This document shows, piece by piece, positions 26,056 through 34,693 of a DNA stretch of 64,000 bases. Each line of letters begins with the position of its first letter. The stretch's first letter is position 1. The position numbers were made by a program, and so were the translations under genes. The notes under the pieces were generated by a model. It saw only the letters and a program-made list of their open reading frames with translations, searched no databases and was not told the DNA's origin. This DNA is from Oceanobacillus sp. HTM 045 (GTDB lineage: Bacteria; Pseudomonadota; Alphaproteobacteria; Rhodobacterales; Rhodobacteraceae): NCBI GenBank assembly GCA_009733745.1, contig WNWL01000001.1:62001-126000 (forward strand), in the 5' to 3' direction.

Positions 26056-27725
26056 GCCAGATCGAGGAAATCCGCCGCCAGGTGATGTGGAACCGCCTGA
26101 TCTCCGTGGTGGAGGAACAGGCGCTGACGCTGATCCGCACGGCGTTCTCCACCTCCGTCCGCGAGGCGGGCGACCTCTCGGCGGGCGTGTTCGACCCCGA
26201 GGGGCGGATGATCGCGCAGGCCGTCACCGGCACGCCGGGCCACGTCAACACGATGGAGGCGGCGGTCCGCAACTTCCTCGACGTGTTCCCGGAGGAGGAG
26301 CGGCTGGAAGGGGACGACTGGATCACCAACGACCCCTGGCTCGGCACCGGGCACCTGCACGACATCACCATGGTCTCGCCGAGCTTCTACAAGGGCAGGC
26401 TGGTGGGCTACTTCGCCTGCACCGCGCACGTCGTGGACGTGGGTGGGCGCGGCTTCGGGGCGGACGGCAAGTCGGTCTACGAGGAAGGCATCCAGATCCC
26501 GATCATGAAGTTCGCCGACGCGGGCGTGGTGAACCGGGAGCTGCTGCGCCTGCTGGAGGTGAACCTGCGCGAGCCGGGGCAGGTGATCGGCGACTGCTAC
26601 TCGCTCGCGGCCTGCAACCAGGTCGGCCACCGGCGGCTGGTGGACATGCTGGACGAGAGCGGCATGGACGATCTCTCCGGGCTCGCCGAGTTCATCTTCG
26701 CCCGTTCCGAGGCGGCGACGATGGAGCGGATCAACGCGCTGCCCGCCGGCCGCTACGAGAACGCCATGCGGGTCGACGGCTACGACGAGCCGCTGGACCT
26801 GAAGGTGGCGCTGACCATCGGCAACGAGGGCGTCCACGCCGATTACGAGGGCACGAGCGGCGAGAGCCGCTGGGGCATCAACGTGCCGCTGATCTACGCC
26901 AAGGCCTATACCGCCTACGGGCTGAAATGCGCCATTGCGCCGGACATCCCGAACAACACCGCCTCGCTGGCGCCCTTCACCGTCAGCGCGCCGCCGGGCA
27001 GCATCGTCAACGCCCAGCGGCCCGCGCCGGTGGCGCTGCGCCATGTCGTCGGCCAGATGCTGCCCGACGTGGTGTTCGGCGCGCTTGAGCAGGCACTGCC
27101 GGGGCACGTGCCGGCGGAGGGGGCGTCCTCGCTCTGGAACGTGCATTTCTCGCTGCGGCCCGCGGGCGGCGGGCAGGGGCGCCGGGCTGAGGTGCTGATG
27201 TTCAATTCCGGTGGCACCGGCGCGCGGCCGGAACTCGACGGGCTGAACGCCACGGCCTTCCCCTCCGGCGTGATGACCATGCCGATCGAGGCGACCGAGC
27301 ATACCGGGCCGATCGTCTTCTGGCGCAAGGAGCTGCGCCCCGGGTCGGGCGGCGCGGGGCGGAGCCGCGGCGGGCTCGGCCAGGTGCTCGAGATCGAGGC
27401 CGCGCCGGGCTACGAGTTCGACTTCTCGGCCATGTTCGACCGCTGCCGTCACCCGGCGCGCGGCCGCGCGGGCGGGGGCGAGGGCGGCAACGGCGTCGTC
27501 CGGCTGGATGACGGGACCGAGCTGAAGCCGAAGGGCTGGCAGCACGTGCCGGCGGGGCGGAAGCTGATCCTGGAGGCCGCGGGCGGCGCGGGCTACGGCC
27601 CCGCCGCCGAGCGCCCGGCGGAGAAGATCAGGGCCGACCTGGAGGGCGGCTACGTCACGGAAGACGAGGTGCGCGCCAAGTACGGGCGCGACCCGGCGGA
27701 ACTGCAAGAGGCTTCGGAGGACTGA
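26052..27725 (+). CDS. hyuB: Hydantoinase/oxoprolinase subunit B (HyuB)
   Basis: This 557-residue protein is of HyuB length and carries the family segments VEEQALTLIRTAFS, DPEGRMIAQAVTGTPGH, NDPWLGTGHLHDITMV and the late GGAGRSRGGLGQVLE. It is the second subunit of the ATP-dependent cyclic amide hydrolase encoded with hyuA, whose stop codon overlaps its ATG (ATGA at 26052-26055). The gene for a uronate-dehydrogenase-like epimerase starts 2 nt after its stop, so the operon continues. Confidence 0.92.
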   Translation: MSQIEEIRRQVMWNRLISVVEEQALTLIRTAFSTSVREAGDLSAGVFDPEGRMIAQAVTGTPGHVNTMEAAVRNFLDVFPEEERLEGDDWITNDPWLGTGHLHDITMVSPSFYKGRLVGYFACTAHVVDVGGRGFGADGKSVYEEGIQIPIMKFADAGVVNRELLRLLEVNLREPGQVIGDCYSLAACNQVGHRRLVDMLDESGMDDLSGLAEFIFARSEAATMERINALPAGRYENAMRVDGYDEPLDLKVALTIGNEGVHADYEGTSGESRWGINVPLIYAKAYTAYGLKCAIAPDIPNNTASLAPFTVSAPPGSIVNAQRPAPVALRHVVGQMLPDVVFGALEQALPGHVPAEGASSLWNVHFSLRPAGGGQGRRAEVLMFNSGGTGARPELDGLNATAFPSGVMTMPIEATEHTGPIVFWRKELRPGSGGAGRSRGGLGQVLEIEAAPGYEFDFSAMFDRCRHPARGRAGGGEGGNGVVRLDDGTELKPKGWQHVPAGRKLILEAAGGAGYGPAAERPAEKIRADLEGGYVTEDEVRAKYGRDPAELQEASED

Positions 27726-27727
27726 GA

Positions 27728-28549
27728 ATGCCACGCTTCAACCGACTGCTCATCACCGGCGCCGCGGGGATGCTGGGCGGCGTGCTGCGCGAGGGGCTGG
27801 CCCCGCTCGCGACCACGCTGCGCCTGACCGACCGGGAAGAGATCAAGGACGGCAAGCCGCACGAGGAGATCATGCAGGCCGAGCTGTCCGACTTCGACGC
27901 CATCATGAAGGTGGTCGAGGGCTGCGACGCGGTGGTCCATTTCGGCGCCGCGCCGATGGAGAAGCCCTGGGCGGAGATCCTGAACTCCTCGATCATCGGC
28001 GGCTACAACGTCTACGAGGCGGCGCGGCGGCACGGGATCAGGCGGATCGTCTACGCCTCCTCGATCCACTCGGTCGGCTACGTGCCGCGTGAGGCGGGCG
28101 CGGACGTGGAGACCGACCACCGGCCCGACAGCCTCTACGGCCTCTCCAAGTGCTTCGTGGAAGACCTCGCCAAGCTCTACCACGACAAGTTCCAGATCGA
28201 GAGCGCGTGCCTGCGGATCAACTCCTGCTTCCCCGAGCCGGCCGACCGGCGCCACCTCTCCACGTGGATGAGCTTCCGCGACTGCGTGCAGCTGGTCGAG
28301 CGGTGCCTCGTGGCGGAGCGGGTGGGCTTCACCGTGCTCTACGGCATCTCCGACAACCGCGAGCGGTTCTTCTCGAACGAGAAGTCGCGCCATATCGGCT
28401 ACGTCCCGCAGGACAGCGCCGAGGACTACCGCGAGAAGGTGGAAGCCAAGACCGAGCCGGGCGACCCGTGGCAGCCCTCTGTCCACTATGTCGGCGGCGT
28501 GTTCTGCGACTGGGGTCATCCGGATGACGGCGATGAATTCAAGCTATGA
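27728..28549 (+). CDS. NAD-dependent epimerase, uronate dehydrogenase-like
   Basis: This 273-residue short extended SDR has TGAAGMLG at 10-17, Ser111/Ser112, and the Tyr137-Lys141 pair (YGLSK), followed by LRINSCFPEP. Length and the compact C-terminus match uronate dehydrogenases (Udh), which oxidise glucuronate or galacturonate to aldarolactones with NAD. In an operon with a hydantoinase and an amine oxidoreductase, another sugar-acid or polyol substrate is just as possible. The start lies 2 nt after hyuB, and the end overlaps the next gene by 26 nt. Confidence 0.85.
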   Translation: MPRFNRLLITGAAGMLGGVLREGLAPLATTLRLTDREEIKDGKPHEEIMQAELSDFDAIMKVVEGCDAVVHFGAAPMEKPWAEILNSSIIGGYNVYEAARRHGIRRIVYASSIHSVGYVPREAGADVETDHRPDSLYGLSKCFVEDLAKLYHDKFQIESACLRINSCFPEPADRRHLSTWMSFRDCVQLVERCLVAERVGFTVLYGISDNRERFFSNEKSRHIGYVPQDSAEDYREKVEAKTEPGDPWQPSVHYVGGVFCDWGHPDDGDEFKL

Positions 28550-29720
28550 CGTCGTCGTCATCGGCGGTGCGGCGGTCGGGGCCTCGACCGCCTACTGGCT
28601 GAGCCGCGACCCGGGCTTCACCGGCTCGGTGCTGGTGGTCGAGCGCGACACGACCTACGCAAGATGTTGCACGGCGCTTTCCGCCGCGGCGATCCGTCAC
28701 CAGTTCTCGCAACCCGAGAACGTGGCGCTGTCGCTGTTCGGCACGCCGTTCATCAAGAACTTCCCCGAGGAGACCCGCACGCCGGACGGGCCCGGGCCGG
28801 ACCTGGGGCTGAAGGAACACGGCTACCTCTTCCTCGCCCGCACCGAGAGCCAGGTGCAGGTGCTGCGCGAGAACCACGAGGTGCAGCGCGGCCTCGGCGC
28901 CGACGTGGCGCTGCTGGAGCCCGGCGAGATCGCCGCGCGCTACCCGCACCTGCGCGTCGACGACATCCTGCTCGGCAGCCTCGGCCTTTCGGGCGAGGGC
29001 TGGTTCGACAATGTCGGGCTGATGCAGGGCCTGCGCCGCGCGGCGAAGGCGGGCGGGGTGGAGTTCGTCCATGACGAGGTGGTCGGGATCGACCGCGACG
29101 GGGCGCGGGTGACGGGCGTGCGGCTCGCCTCCGGCGCCACGGTCGGGTGCGGCCATGTCGTCAGCGCCGCGGGCACGCGGGCGGGGCAGGTGGCGAAGAT
29201 GATCGGGGCGGACCTGCCGGTCGGGCCGCGCAAGCGTACCATCTTCGTCTTCCGCTGCGCCGAGCCGCCCGCGCCGGGCGCACCGCTGATGATCGACGCG
29301 GACGGGGTGTTCTCCCGGCCCGAGGGCAACCGCTTCGTGACCGGCTTCTCGCCCGAGAAGGACCCGGTGCCTGCCTGGGACGATTTCGAGCCGGAGTGGG
29401 ACGAGTTCGAGGAGGTGCTGTGGCCGTCGCTGGCGGCGCGCTCGCCGAATTTCGAGGCGATCCGGATGGAGACGGCCTGGGCCGGGCATTACGACTACAA
29501 CGCGCTGGATCAGAACGGCGTGGTCGGGCCGCACCCGGATGTGGGCAACTTCCTGTTCGCCAACGGGTTTTCCGGGCATGGCCTGCAACAGTCGATCGGC
29601 GTCGGCCGGGCGATCTGCGAACAGGTGGTGCATGGCCGCTTCGTGACGATCGACCTCGGCCCGATGGGCTTCGAGCGGATCGCGGCGGGACAGCGCTACC
29701 TGGAGAAGGCGATCATCTGA
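28524..29720 (+). CDS. FAD-dependent oxidoreductase (DAO/sarcosine oxidase family)
   Basis: From ATG 28524 the product is 398 residues; ATG 28533 is an alternative three codons later. The FAD motif VVIGGAAVGASTAYWL lies at about residues 10-25. Its end NGFSGHGLQQSIGVGRAICE is typical of DAO-fold oxidases and dehydrogenases such as sarcosine, dimethylglycine or FOXRED1-type proteins. RCCTALSAAAIRHQFS near residue 50 is the flavin-attachment region in some relatives. It overlaps the upstream epimerase gene by 26 nt, implying tight coupling. The operon suggests a substrate generated from the hydantoinase or related amines. Confidence 0.88.
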   Translation: MTAMNSSYDVVVIGGAAVGASTAYWLSRDPGFTGSVLVVERDTTYARCCTALSAAAIRHQFSQPENVALSLFGTPFIKNFPEETRTPDGPGPDLGLKEHGYLFLARTESQVQVLRENHEVQRGLGADVALLEPGEIAARYPHLRVDDILLGSLGLSGEGWFDNVGLMQGLRRAAKAGGVEFVHDEVVGIDRDGARVTGVRLASGATVGCGHVVSAAGTRAGQVAKMIGADLPVGPRKRTIFVFRCAEPPAPGAPLMIDADGVFSRPEGNRFVTGFSPEKDPVPAWDDFEPEWDEFEEVLWPSLAARSPNFEAIRMETAWAGHYDYNALDQNGVVGPHPDVGNFLFANGFSGHGLQQSIGVGRAICEQVVHGRFVTIDLGPMGFERIAAGQRYLEKAII

Positions 29721-29812
29721 GCCGCGCTTCGGGCGGCGTCAGGCAGGTCGGTGAAGGGATCGGGGCCCGGCGGCGGGCCCCGGTGCGGCGCGGGCGCGCC
29801 GGGACTGGCGGC

Positions 29813-30028
29813 TCAGCCGCAGATGCGGGCCGCGATGCCGGGTGCCGCGTCGTCGCCCGTCGCGCGGGGCGTGGAATCGAGGATCTGCTGGCGGATGTCG
29901 CGCGCCACCGCGTCGGGGTGGGGGCCGATCAGCGGCAGCGGACCATGTGCGGCCCTGCGCCCGTCGCCCGCGGCGTGGAACGCCCGGCGAAGGCGAGCGC
30001 GGATCACGGCGTAGTCCATGCCGAACAT
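29813..30028 (-). CDS. Small hypothetical protein
   Basis: This 71-residue open frame is preceded by GGAGGGAC, 4-5 nt before ATG 30028, an excellent ribosome site, and by AT-richer DNA at 30053-30100 that could hold a promoter. The protein is Arg/Ala-rich with a mixed helical profile (DYAVIRARLRRAF) and one cysteine near the end. No homology is visible to me. It runs opposite to the genes on both sides and fits between the FAD oxidoreductase stop and the liv genes. Confidence 0.55.
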   Translation of the reverse strand: MFGMDYAVIRARLRRAFHAAGDGRRAAHGPLPLIGPHPDAVARDIRQQILDSTPRATGDDAAPGIAARICG

Positions 30029-30202
30029 GATGTCCCTCCAGCAGAGTGGGATCGACTCTGAATCAGCCTAAGGGTGAAAGTCTGAACAAATGGTTAACGC
30101 CGGATGAGAGGCGGCGCGGGGCGGCGCAACGCAGGCATCCCGCCGCTTCCCGCGCGCCGGGGGGCCTCGCACCTCGCCGCGGGGCCTCGCCGCGCGGCGG
30201 GG

Positions 30203-30439
30203 TCAGACGCGCTTGCTGAGCCGGGGCGCGCCGTGGGCGGGGGCGGGGTCGAACCAGCATCCCTCCGCGTTGGCGGGGTCGGCCGCCGATCCGGCGGCTG
30301 CGTCCTGCTCCCCGTCCTCCCCGTCCGCTGCCGCGTGGCCGCGCGGGGGGCGGTATTCCGGGCCTTCACCGGCGCCTGTCGCCGGGCCCGGGCCGAACCG
30401 GGTGCGGTTCGGGCCGATGGCGTATCCGATGGTCATCAT
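30203..30439 (-). CDS. Possible small hypothetical protein
   Basis: A 78-codon frame starts at ATG 30439 (or 30436), with GGAGG 8 nt upstream. The N-terminal part reads GYAIGPNRTRFGPGP and the rest is Ala/Asp/Pro-rich and polar with one cysteine, so it would be a disordered protein. The ribosome site and start look real, but composition is not decisive and the DNA may simply be GC-rich spacer; it is listed as a candidate. Confidence 0.35.
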   Translation of the reverse strand: MMTIGYAIGPNRTRFGPGPATGAGEGPEYRPPRGHAAADGEDGEQDAAAGSAADPANAEGCWFDPAPAHGAPRLSKRV

Positions 30440-30618
30440 CTCGTGGTCCTCCGGGGTGTGACCTCCTCCTCCGGACTGCCGCCCGACTTGGTAGACTGGA
30501 AAGCTTGACCCGTGGTTACCGCAGGGGAAACCATGTTGCACCGCGCAAACCCCCTTGCCCGTGAGGCGCATTGCCTGTTTGTTGGTCCCGACGGCGGAGC
30601 AAGGGCAGTCGGGGGACG
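30440..30618. promoter_or_regulatory. Upstream region of the liv gene cluster
   Basis: This stretch lies upstream of livG at 30619, where GGGGGACG gives a usable ribosome site. Moderately AT-rich DNA at 30495-30590, including TTGACC at 30504, may carry the promoter, but no convincing -10 box is apparent. Confidence 0.3.
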
Positions 30619-31395
30619 ATGACCGCGGAAACAGTCCTGAAAGTCGAGAACCTGGTGAAGCGCTATGGCGGCCTCACCGCGGTCGACGGCGCGAGCTTCG
30701 AAGTGCGGCGCGGCTCCATCACCGGCCTGATCGGGCCGAACGGCGCCGGCAAGACCACCACCTTCGACATCATCGCCGGTGCCCAGCCGCCGACCGCGGG
30801 GAAGATCACCTTCGAGGGGCAGGACATCACCGGCATGAAGACGCACAAGCTCTTCCACATGGGCGTGGTGCGGTCCTTCCAGATCCCGCGCGAATACGCC
30901 CGGCTGACGGTGCTGGAGAACCTGATGGTCGCCCCCCCGGACCAGCCGGGCGAGAATGTCTGGGCGACATGGTTCGCCCCCGGCCGGGTGCGGGCGCGCG
31001 AGCGCGAGGTGATGGAGCGGGCCGAGGACACGCTGGAGTTCCTCGGCATGAGCCATGTGCGCGACGTGCTGGCGGGCAACCTCTCGGGCGGACAGAAGAA
31101 GCTGCTGGAGCTCGGCCGGGCGATGATGACCGAGAGCACGCTGGTGCTGCTCGACGAGCCCGGCGCGGGCGTCAACCCGACGCTGATGGTCAAGATCATG
31201 GAGATGATCGAGACGCTGAACCGGGACCGGGGCTACACCTTCTGCGTCGTCGAGCACGACATGGACGTGATCGCCCGGCTCTGCGACCCGGTGATCGTGC
31301 TGGCCGAGGGCAAGGTGCTGACGCAGGGCCCGTTCTCGGAAGTGGCCGACGACCCGCGGGTGATCGACGCCTATTTCGGCGGCGAGGTGGCCTGA
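30619..31395 (+). CDS. livG: Branched-chain-type ABC transporter ATP-binding protein (LivG-like)
   Basis: This 258-residue ATPase has Walker A GPNGAGKTT at 39-47, a LivG-type FQIPREYARLTVLENLMV Q-loop region, the signature LSGGQKK and the Walker B VLLDEPGAGVNP. It energises high-affinity import of branched-chain amino acids or other small organic substrates together with LivF, H, M and a binding protein. The start at 30619 fits the ribosome site; the open frame extends upstream to 30571. The next gene in the cluster is an unusual secreted coiled-coil protein, then livF. Confidence 0.93.
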   Translation: MTAETVLKVENLVKRYGGLTAVDGASFEVRRGSITGLIGPNGAGKTTTFDIIAGAQPPTAGKITFEGQDITGMKTHKLFHMGVVRSFQIPREYARLTVLENLMVAPPDQPGENVWATWFAPGRVRAREREVMERAEDTLEFLGMSHVRDVLAGNLSGGQKKLLELGRAMMTESTLVLLDEPGAGVNPTLMVKIMEMIETLNRDRGYTFCVVEHDMDVIARLCDPVIVLAEGKVLTQGPFSEVADDPRVIDAYFGGEVA

Positions 31396-31484
31396 GGCGC
31401 CGCCCGGCGACGAATGACGAATCTTGTGCCCCCGACGGTTGCGGAATATGACCTTCCCGGGTTGTGGCGTGTCGGGGGGCAACA

Positions 31485-32642
31485 ATGCGCGACTGTTTCC
31501 GTGTCTTTTCCACCATTCAGGGAGTCCTGCTGGCGGCGCTGGTCTGCCTGCCGCTGACGGCGCAGGCGCAGAGCCTCGACCCTCCCGACGAGGAGGTGAT
31601 CGCGGATCTCCTGAAGGAGAACCTGCCGCCCTTCTGGACGCTGGACGATCTCGAGATCCTCGCCACCGTCAACGACGGCGACCAGGTCGCGCCGCGGCTG
31701 CGGATGCGGATCGAGGCGGAGATCGAGACGGCGGAGGCGCTCTACCTCCCGGCGCCGGGGCGCCCGGAGCGGACCGACCCGTTCATCCTGCTGGTCGAGA
31801 CCGTCGCGCAGGGAGCGGAGCGGAAGATCTTCGGCACCGCGCATGCGTGGCTGGCCGAGGGGCGCTGGCAGGTCCGGATCGACATCGAGAACGGGATCGG
31901 CGGGCTGGGGCAGTCGCGCGGGGCCTACCTCCAGCCGGCGCTGGTGGCCGGGACCGGTGAGGCCGAGGCCGCGCTGGCGCGGATCGCCGAGGCCGAGGCC
32001 TTCGCCGCGCGGATCGCCGCGGAGCGGAGCGCGGTGCTCGCCAGCCTGGAGCGGGACTTCGCGGAGCTGCAGCGTGTCCACGCCGCGAAGCTGCGCGAGA
32101 TGGAAGCCGCCCATGCCGGCGCGGTCGAGGCGCTGCGGATCCGGCAGGAGCGGGCCATCGCGGCATTGCAGGAGACGGTGGACGGCAGCATCGAGGCCGC
32201 GGGCCTCGCCGCGCGCAAGGCGGCCCTCGACAAGGAGATCGCGCTGCTCGACGAGGTGCTGGCGCTGGAAGCGGCGAAGGGCGAGCGGCTGGAGGAGATG
32301 CGCAAGGTCGCCGAAGCGGCGGCGGCGGAGCATTTCGCCGTCCTCTCCGCGAAACTGGCGGAAGGGGCGTATTTCGAGATCGAGATGATCCGCGACGGAA
32401 AGCCGAGCACCGGCGGCCTGCAGATCACGGCCTACGACGCCGGCACCGGCGCGACCGAGGGGGAACTGTCGCTCGGCAGCCGCAAATGCGCGGTGAAGGG
32501 CGAGCTGAACACGACCGCGATTGTGCTGACCGGCAAGAAATGCTCGGTGAAGATTCCGCTGGAAGCGGGGCCGGACGGCAGGAGCGGCGGGACGGGCACG
32601 TTCCGGGGCCGCGCCTACTCGATGACCATGTCGTTCCATTGA
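31485..32642 (+). CDS. Secreted coiled-coil protein of unknown function inside the liv cluster
   Basis: From ATG 31485 the product is 385 residues. Residues 1-29 form a signal peptide (cleavage near AQAQS). Residues about 150-290 are strongly heptad-like and Ala/Glu-rich, with few turn residues, so a long coiled coil is likely. The C-terminal 90 residues have beta-rich character and two cysteine-lysine motifs (SRKCAVKGEL, GKKCSVKIPL). I recognise no family. It lies 89 nt after livG and 399 nt before livF on the same strand. Whether it is part of the transporter function or an inserted gene cannot be decided. Confidence 0.75.
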   Translation: MRDCFRVFSTIQGVLLAALVCLPLTAQAQSLDPPDEEVIADLLKENLPPFWTLDDLEILATVNDGDQVAPRLRMRIEAEIETAEALYLPAPGRPERTDPFILLVETVAQGAERKIFGTAHAWLAEGRWQVRIDIENGIGGLGQSRGAYLQPALVAGTGEAEAALARIAEAEAFAARIAAERSAVLASLERDFAELQRVHAAKLREMEAAHAGAVEALRIRQERAIAALQETVDGSIEAAGLAARKAALDKEIALLDEVLALEAAKGERLEEMRKVAEAAAAEHFAVLSAKLAEGAYFEIEMIRDGKPSTGGLQITAYDAGTGATEGELSLGSRKCAVKGELNTTAIVLTGKKCSVKIPLEAGPDGRSGGTGTFRGRAYSMTMSFH

Positions 32643-33041
32643 GCGCAGCGCTGCGCCTGATCCCGGCCTTCTTGCGCGCGAACCGGTGCCAGACGCGGTC
32701 GCCGTGCCGCGCCGCGCTGCCGGGTCGGCGCTGCGTGTCGTTTCCGGTCACGTCCTGTCCTCCTGTCCGCTGTCTGCTTGAGGGGAACCGGGGGCGAGGG
32801 GGCCTCGAAGGTAGGTGATGACCACCGTGCACCGTTCGCCCGATCCGGGAAACGCGGCCGTGTGTGCGTACCGCTTGCCCGTGCCGCGCGCCCGTTCTGG
32901 TTGCTGTAGTTCGCAAGTGCGAAAGCCGCCTTGCACTCGGCCCTGAAACCTTGTTCACTCGGCCCCGAACGGGGACAGCGGGCCGACAGGGGGAGCCATG
33001 GCCGTGGGCCTATTCGCGGCGACGCGTGCGGGGGGCGCGAC
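32643..33041. other. 399-bp gene-free spacer before livF
   Basis: No convincing gene. A perfect 14-bp palindrome GCGCAGCGCTGCGC starts directly after the upstream stop (32643-32656), and the sequence ACTCGGCCC occurs twice (32935-32943 and 32965-32973, approximately). A start for livF further upstream at 32931 is possible. The stretch may hold an internal promoter for livF-H-M. Confidence 0.5.
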
Positions 33042-33764
33042 TTGAGCGCACCGGTACTCGAACTCGACGGTCTCTACGCCGGATACGGCGAGACCGAGAT
33101 CCTGCATGACATCCACCTGCGCGTCGACGAGGGCGAGATCGTCGTCATCGTCGGCCCGAACGGGGCGGGCAAGTCGACCGCGATGAAGGCGGTGTTCGGG
33201 CTGCTGAACATCACCCGCGGCGCGGTGCGCCTGGCCGGCACCGAGATCACCGGCACGCCGCCGGAGAAGGTGGTCGGCAAGGGCGTCGCGTACGTGCCGC
33301 AGACCGCCAACATCTTCGCCACGCTCTCGGTGGAGGAGAACCTCGAGATGGGGGCCTATGTCTCCTCCGAGAACCCCGCGCCGCGGATCGAGGAGATCTA
33401 CCAGCTGTTCCCGCCCTTGCGCGAGAAGCGCCGCCAGCCGGCGGGCTCGCTCTCCGGCGGGCAGCGGCAGATGGTGGCGATGGGCAAGGCGCTGATGCTG
33501 CATCCCAAGATCCTGCTGCTGGACGAGCCCACCGCGGGGCTCAGCCCGAAATACCGCGGCGAGATCTTCCACATCGTGCGCGACATCAACGCCGCCGGCT
33601 CGACCATCCTGATGGTGGAGCAGAACGCCAAGCAGGCGCTCGGCATCGCCCATCGGGGCTACGTCCTGGTGGACGGGCAGAACCGCCACGAGGGCACGGG
33701 CCAGGGCCTGATCGCCGACGAGGAAGTGGCACGGATGTTCCTCGGCGCGGGAGGTCACGGCTGA
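33042..33764 (+). CDS. livF: Branched-chain-type ABC transporter ATP-binding protein (LivF-like)
   Basis: From TTG 33042 the product is 240 residues, the usual LivF length; an in-frame ATG at 32931 would add 37 residues of low-conservation sequence, so I prefer TTG with GGGGGCG upstream. Walker A GPNGAGKST is at 38-46, VAYVPQTANIFATLSVEENL is the LivF Q-loop region, then the signature SLSGGQRQ and LLLDEPTAGLSP. It pairs with LivG as the second ATPase. Its stop codon overlaps the livH start by 1 nt. The start choice is the main doubt. Confidence 0.9.
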   Translation: MSAPVLELDGLYAGYGETEILHDIHLRVDEGEIVVIVGPNGAGKSTAMKAVFGLLNITRGAVRLAGTEITGTPPEKVVGKGVAYVPQTANIFATLSVEENLEMGAYVSSENPAPRIEEIYQLFPPLREKRRQPAGSLSGGQRQMVAMGKALMLHPKILLLDEPTAGLSPKYRGEIFHIVRDINAAGSTILMVEQNAKQALGIAHRGYVLVDGQNRHEGTGQGLIADEEVARMFLGAGGHG

Positions 33765-34654
33765 TGATGGAGTTCCTCAACTTCTACCTCTTCCCCGGCA
33801 TCCTGCTCGGCTGCATCTACGCGCTGGGCGCGATCGGCATCTCGCTGACCTTCGGGATCCTGCGCTTCTCCAACTTCGCGCATGGCGACACGATGGTGCT
33901 GGGGGTCTACATCACCCTCAGCTTCGTCTGGCTGACCGACCTGCACCCGCTGGTGGTGATGCCGCTGGCGATGGCCCTGACCGCCTTCGCGATGCTCGGG
34001 ATGGACCGGGCCTTCTTCAAGCCGTTCCGGAAATCGCCGCCGATCATGTCGGTGATCGCCAGCTTCGGGCTGATGCTGATGATCCGCTCGGCGGTGCAGT
34101 TCTTCTGGGGCACCCAGATCCAGGCGATGGTCAAGGGCATCCAGCCGCCGCTGCAGTGGCTCCAGCCGCTGATGCTGCGGGAGAAGCAGCTCTACATCCT
34201 CGGCGGCACCGTCATCCTGATGGTGGCGATGCACCTGCTGCTGACCCGCACCAAGATCGGCAAGGCGATGCGGGCGGTGTCCGACAACCCCGACCTCGCC
34301 GCGCTGACGGGCATTAACACCGAGCGGGTGGTGCAGGCGACATGGATCCTCGGCGCCTCGCTGGCGGTGGCCGCGGGCGTGTTCCTCGCGCTCGACACCC
34401 AGGTCGAGACCAACATGGGCTTCAAGATGCTGCTGCCGATGTTCGCCGCGGCGATCCTCGGCGGCATCGGCAAGCCCTACGGCGCGGTGCTGGGCGGCAT
34501 GGTGATCGGCATCGTCGAGGAGGTCTCGGCCTACCCGTGGATCGGCACCACGCCGCTCCTCAACCCCGGCTACAAGGCCGGCGTCGCCTTCGCCATCATG
34601 GTGCTGATGCTGATCTGGCGCCCGCAGGGGCTACTGCGCGGGAGGCAGTTCTGA
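33764..34654 (+). CDS. livH: Branched-chain-type ABC transporter permease (LivH-like)
   Basis: This 296-residue membrane protein has about eight transmembrane segments and the LivH motifs GCIYALGAIGISLTFGILRF near the start, NFAHGD, and the EAA-like cytoplasmic loop KAMRAVSDNPDLAALTGI. It forms the channel with LivM. Its ATG shares the A of the livF stop (TGATG); a second ATG follows immediately. A TauE-family gene, not livM, follows 39 nt downstream. Confidence 0.93.
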   Translation: MMEFLNFYLFPGILLGCIYALGAIGISLTFGILRFSNFAHGDTMVLGVYITLSFVWLTDLHPLVVMPLAMALTAFAMLGMDRAFFKPFRKSPPIMSVIASFGLMLMIRSAVQFFWGTQIQAMVKGIQPPLQWLQPLMLREKQLYILGGTVILMVAMHLLLTRTKIGKAMRAVSDNPDLAALTGINTERVVQATWILGASLAVAAGVFLALDTQVETNMGFKMLLPMFAAAILGGIGKPYGAVLGGMVIGIVEEVSAYPWIGTTPLLNPGYKAGVAFAIMVLMLIWRPQGLLRGRQF

Positions 34655-34693
34655 TGGCGTGTGCGCCCACCCCTGCCATGCGAGAGGCGGACA

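Noticed and set aside
32425-32958. Minus-strand open frame in the spacer before livF
   Set aside because: It overlaps the end of the coiled-coil gene antisense and has no ribosome site. The product is Arg-rich and without pattern.
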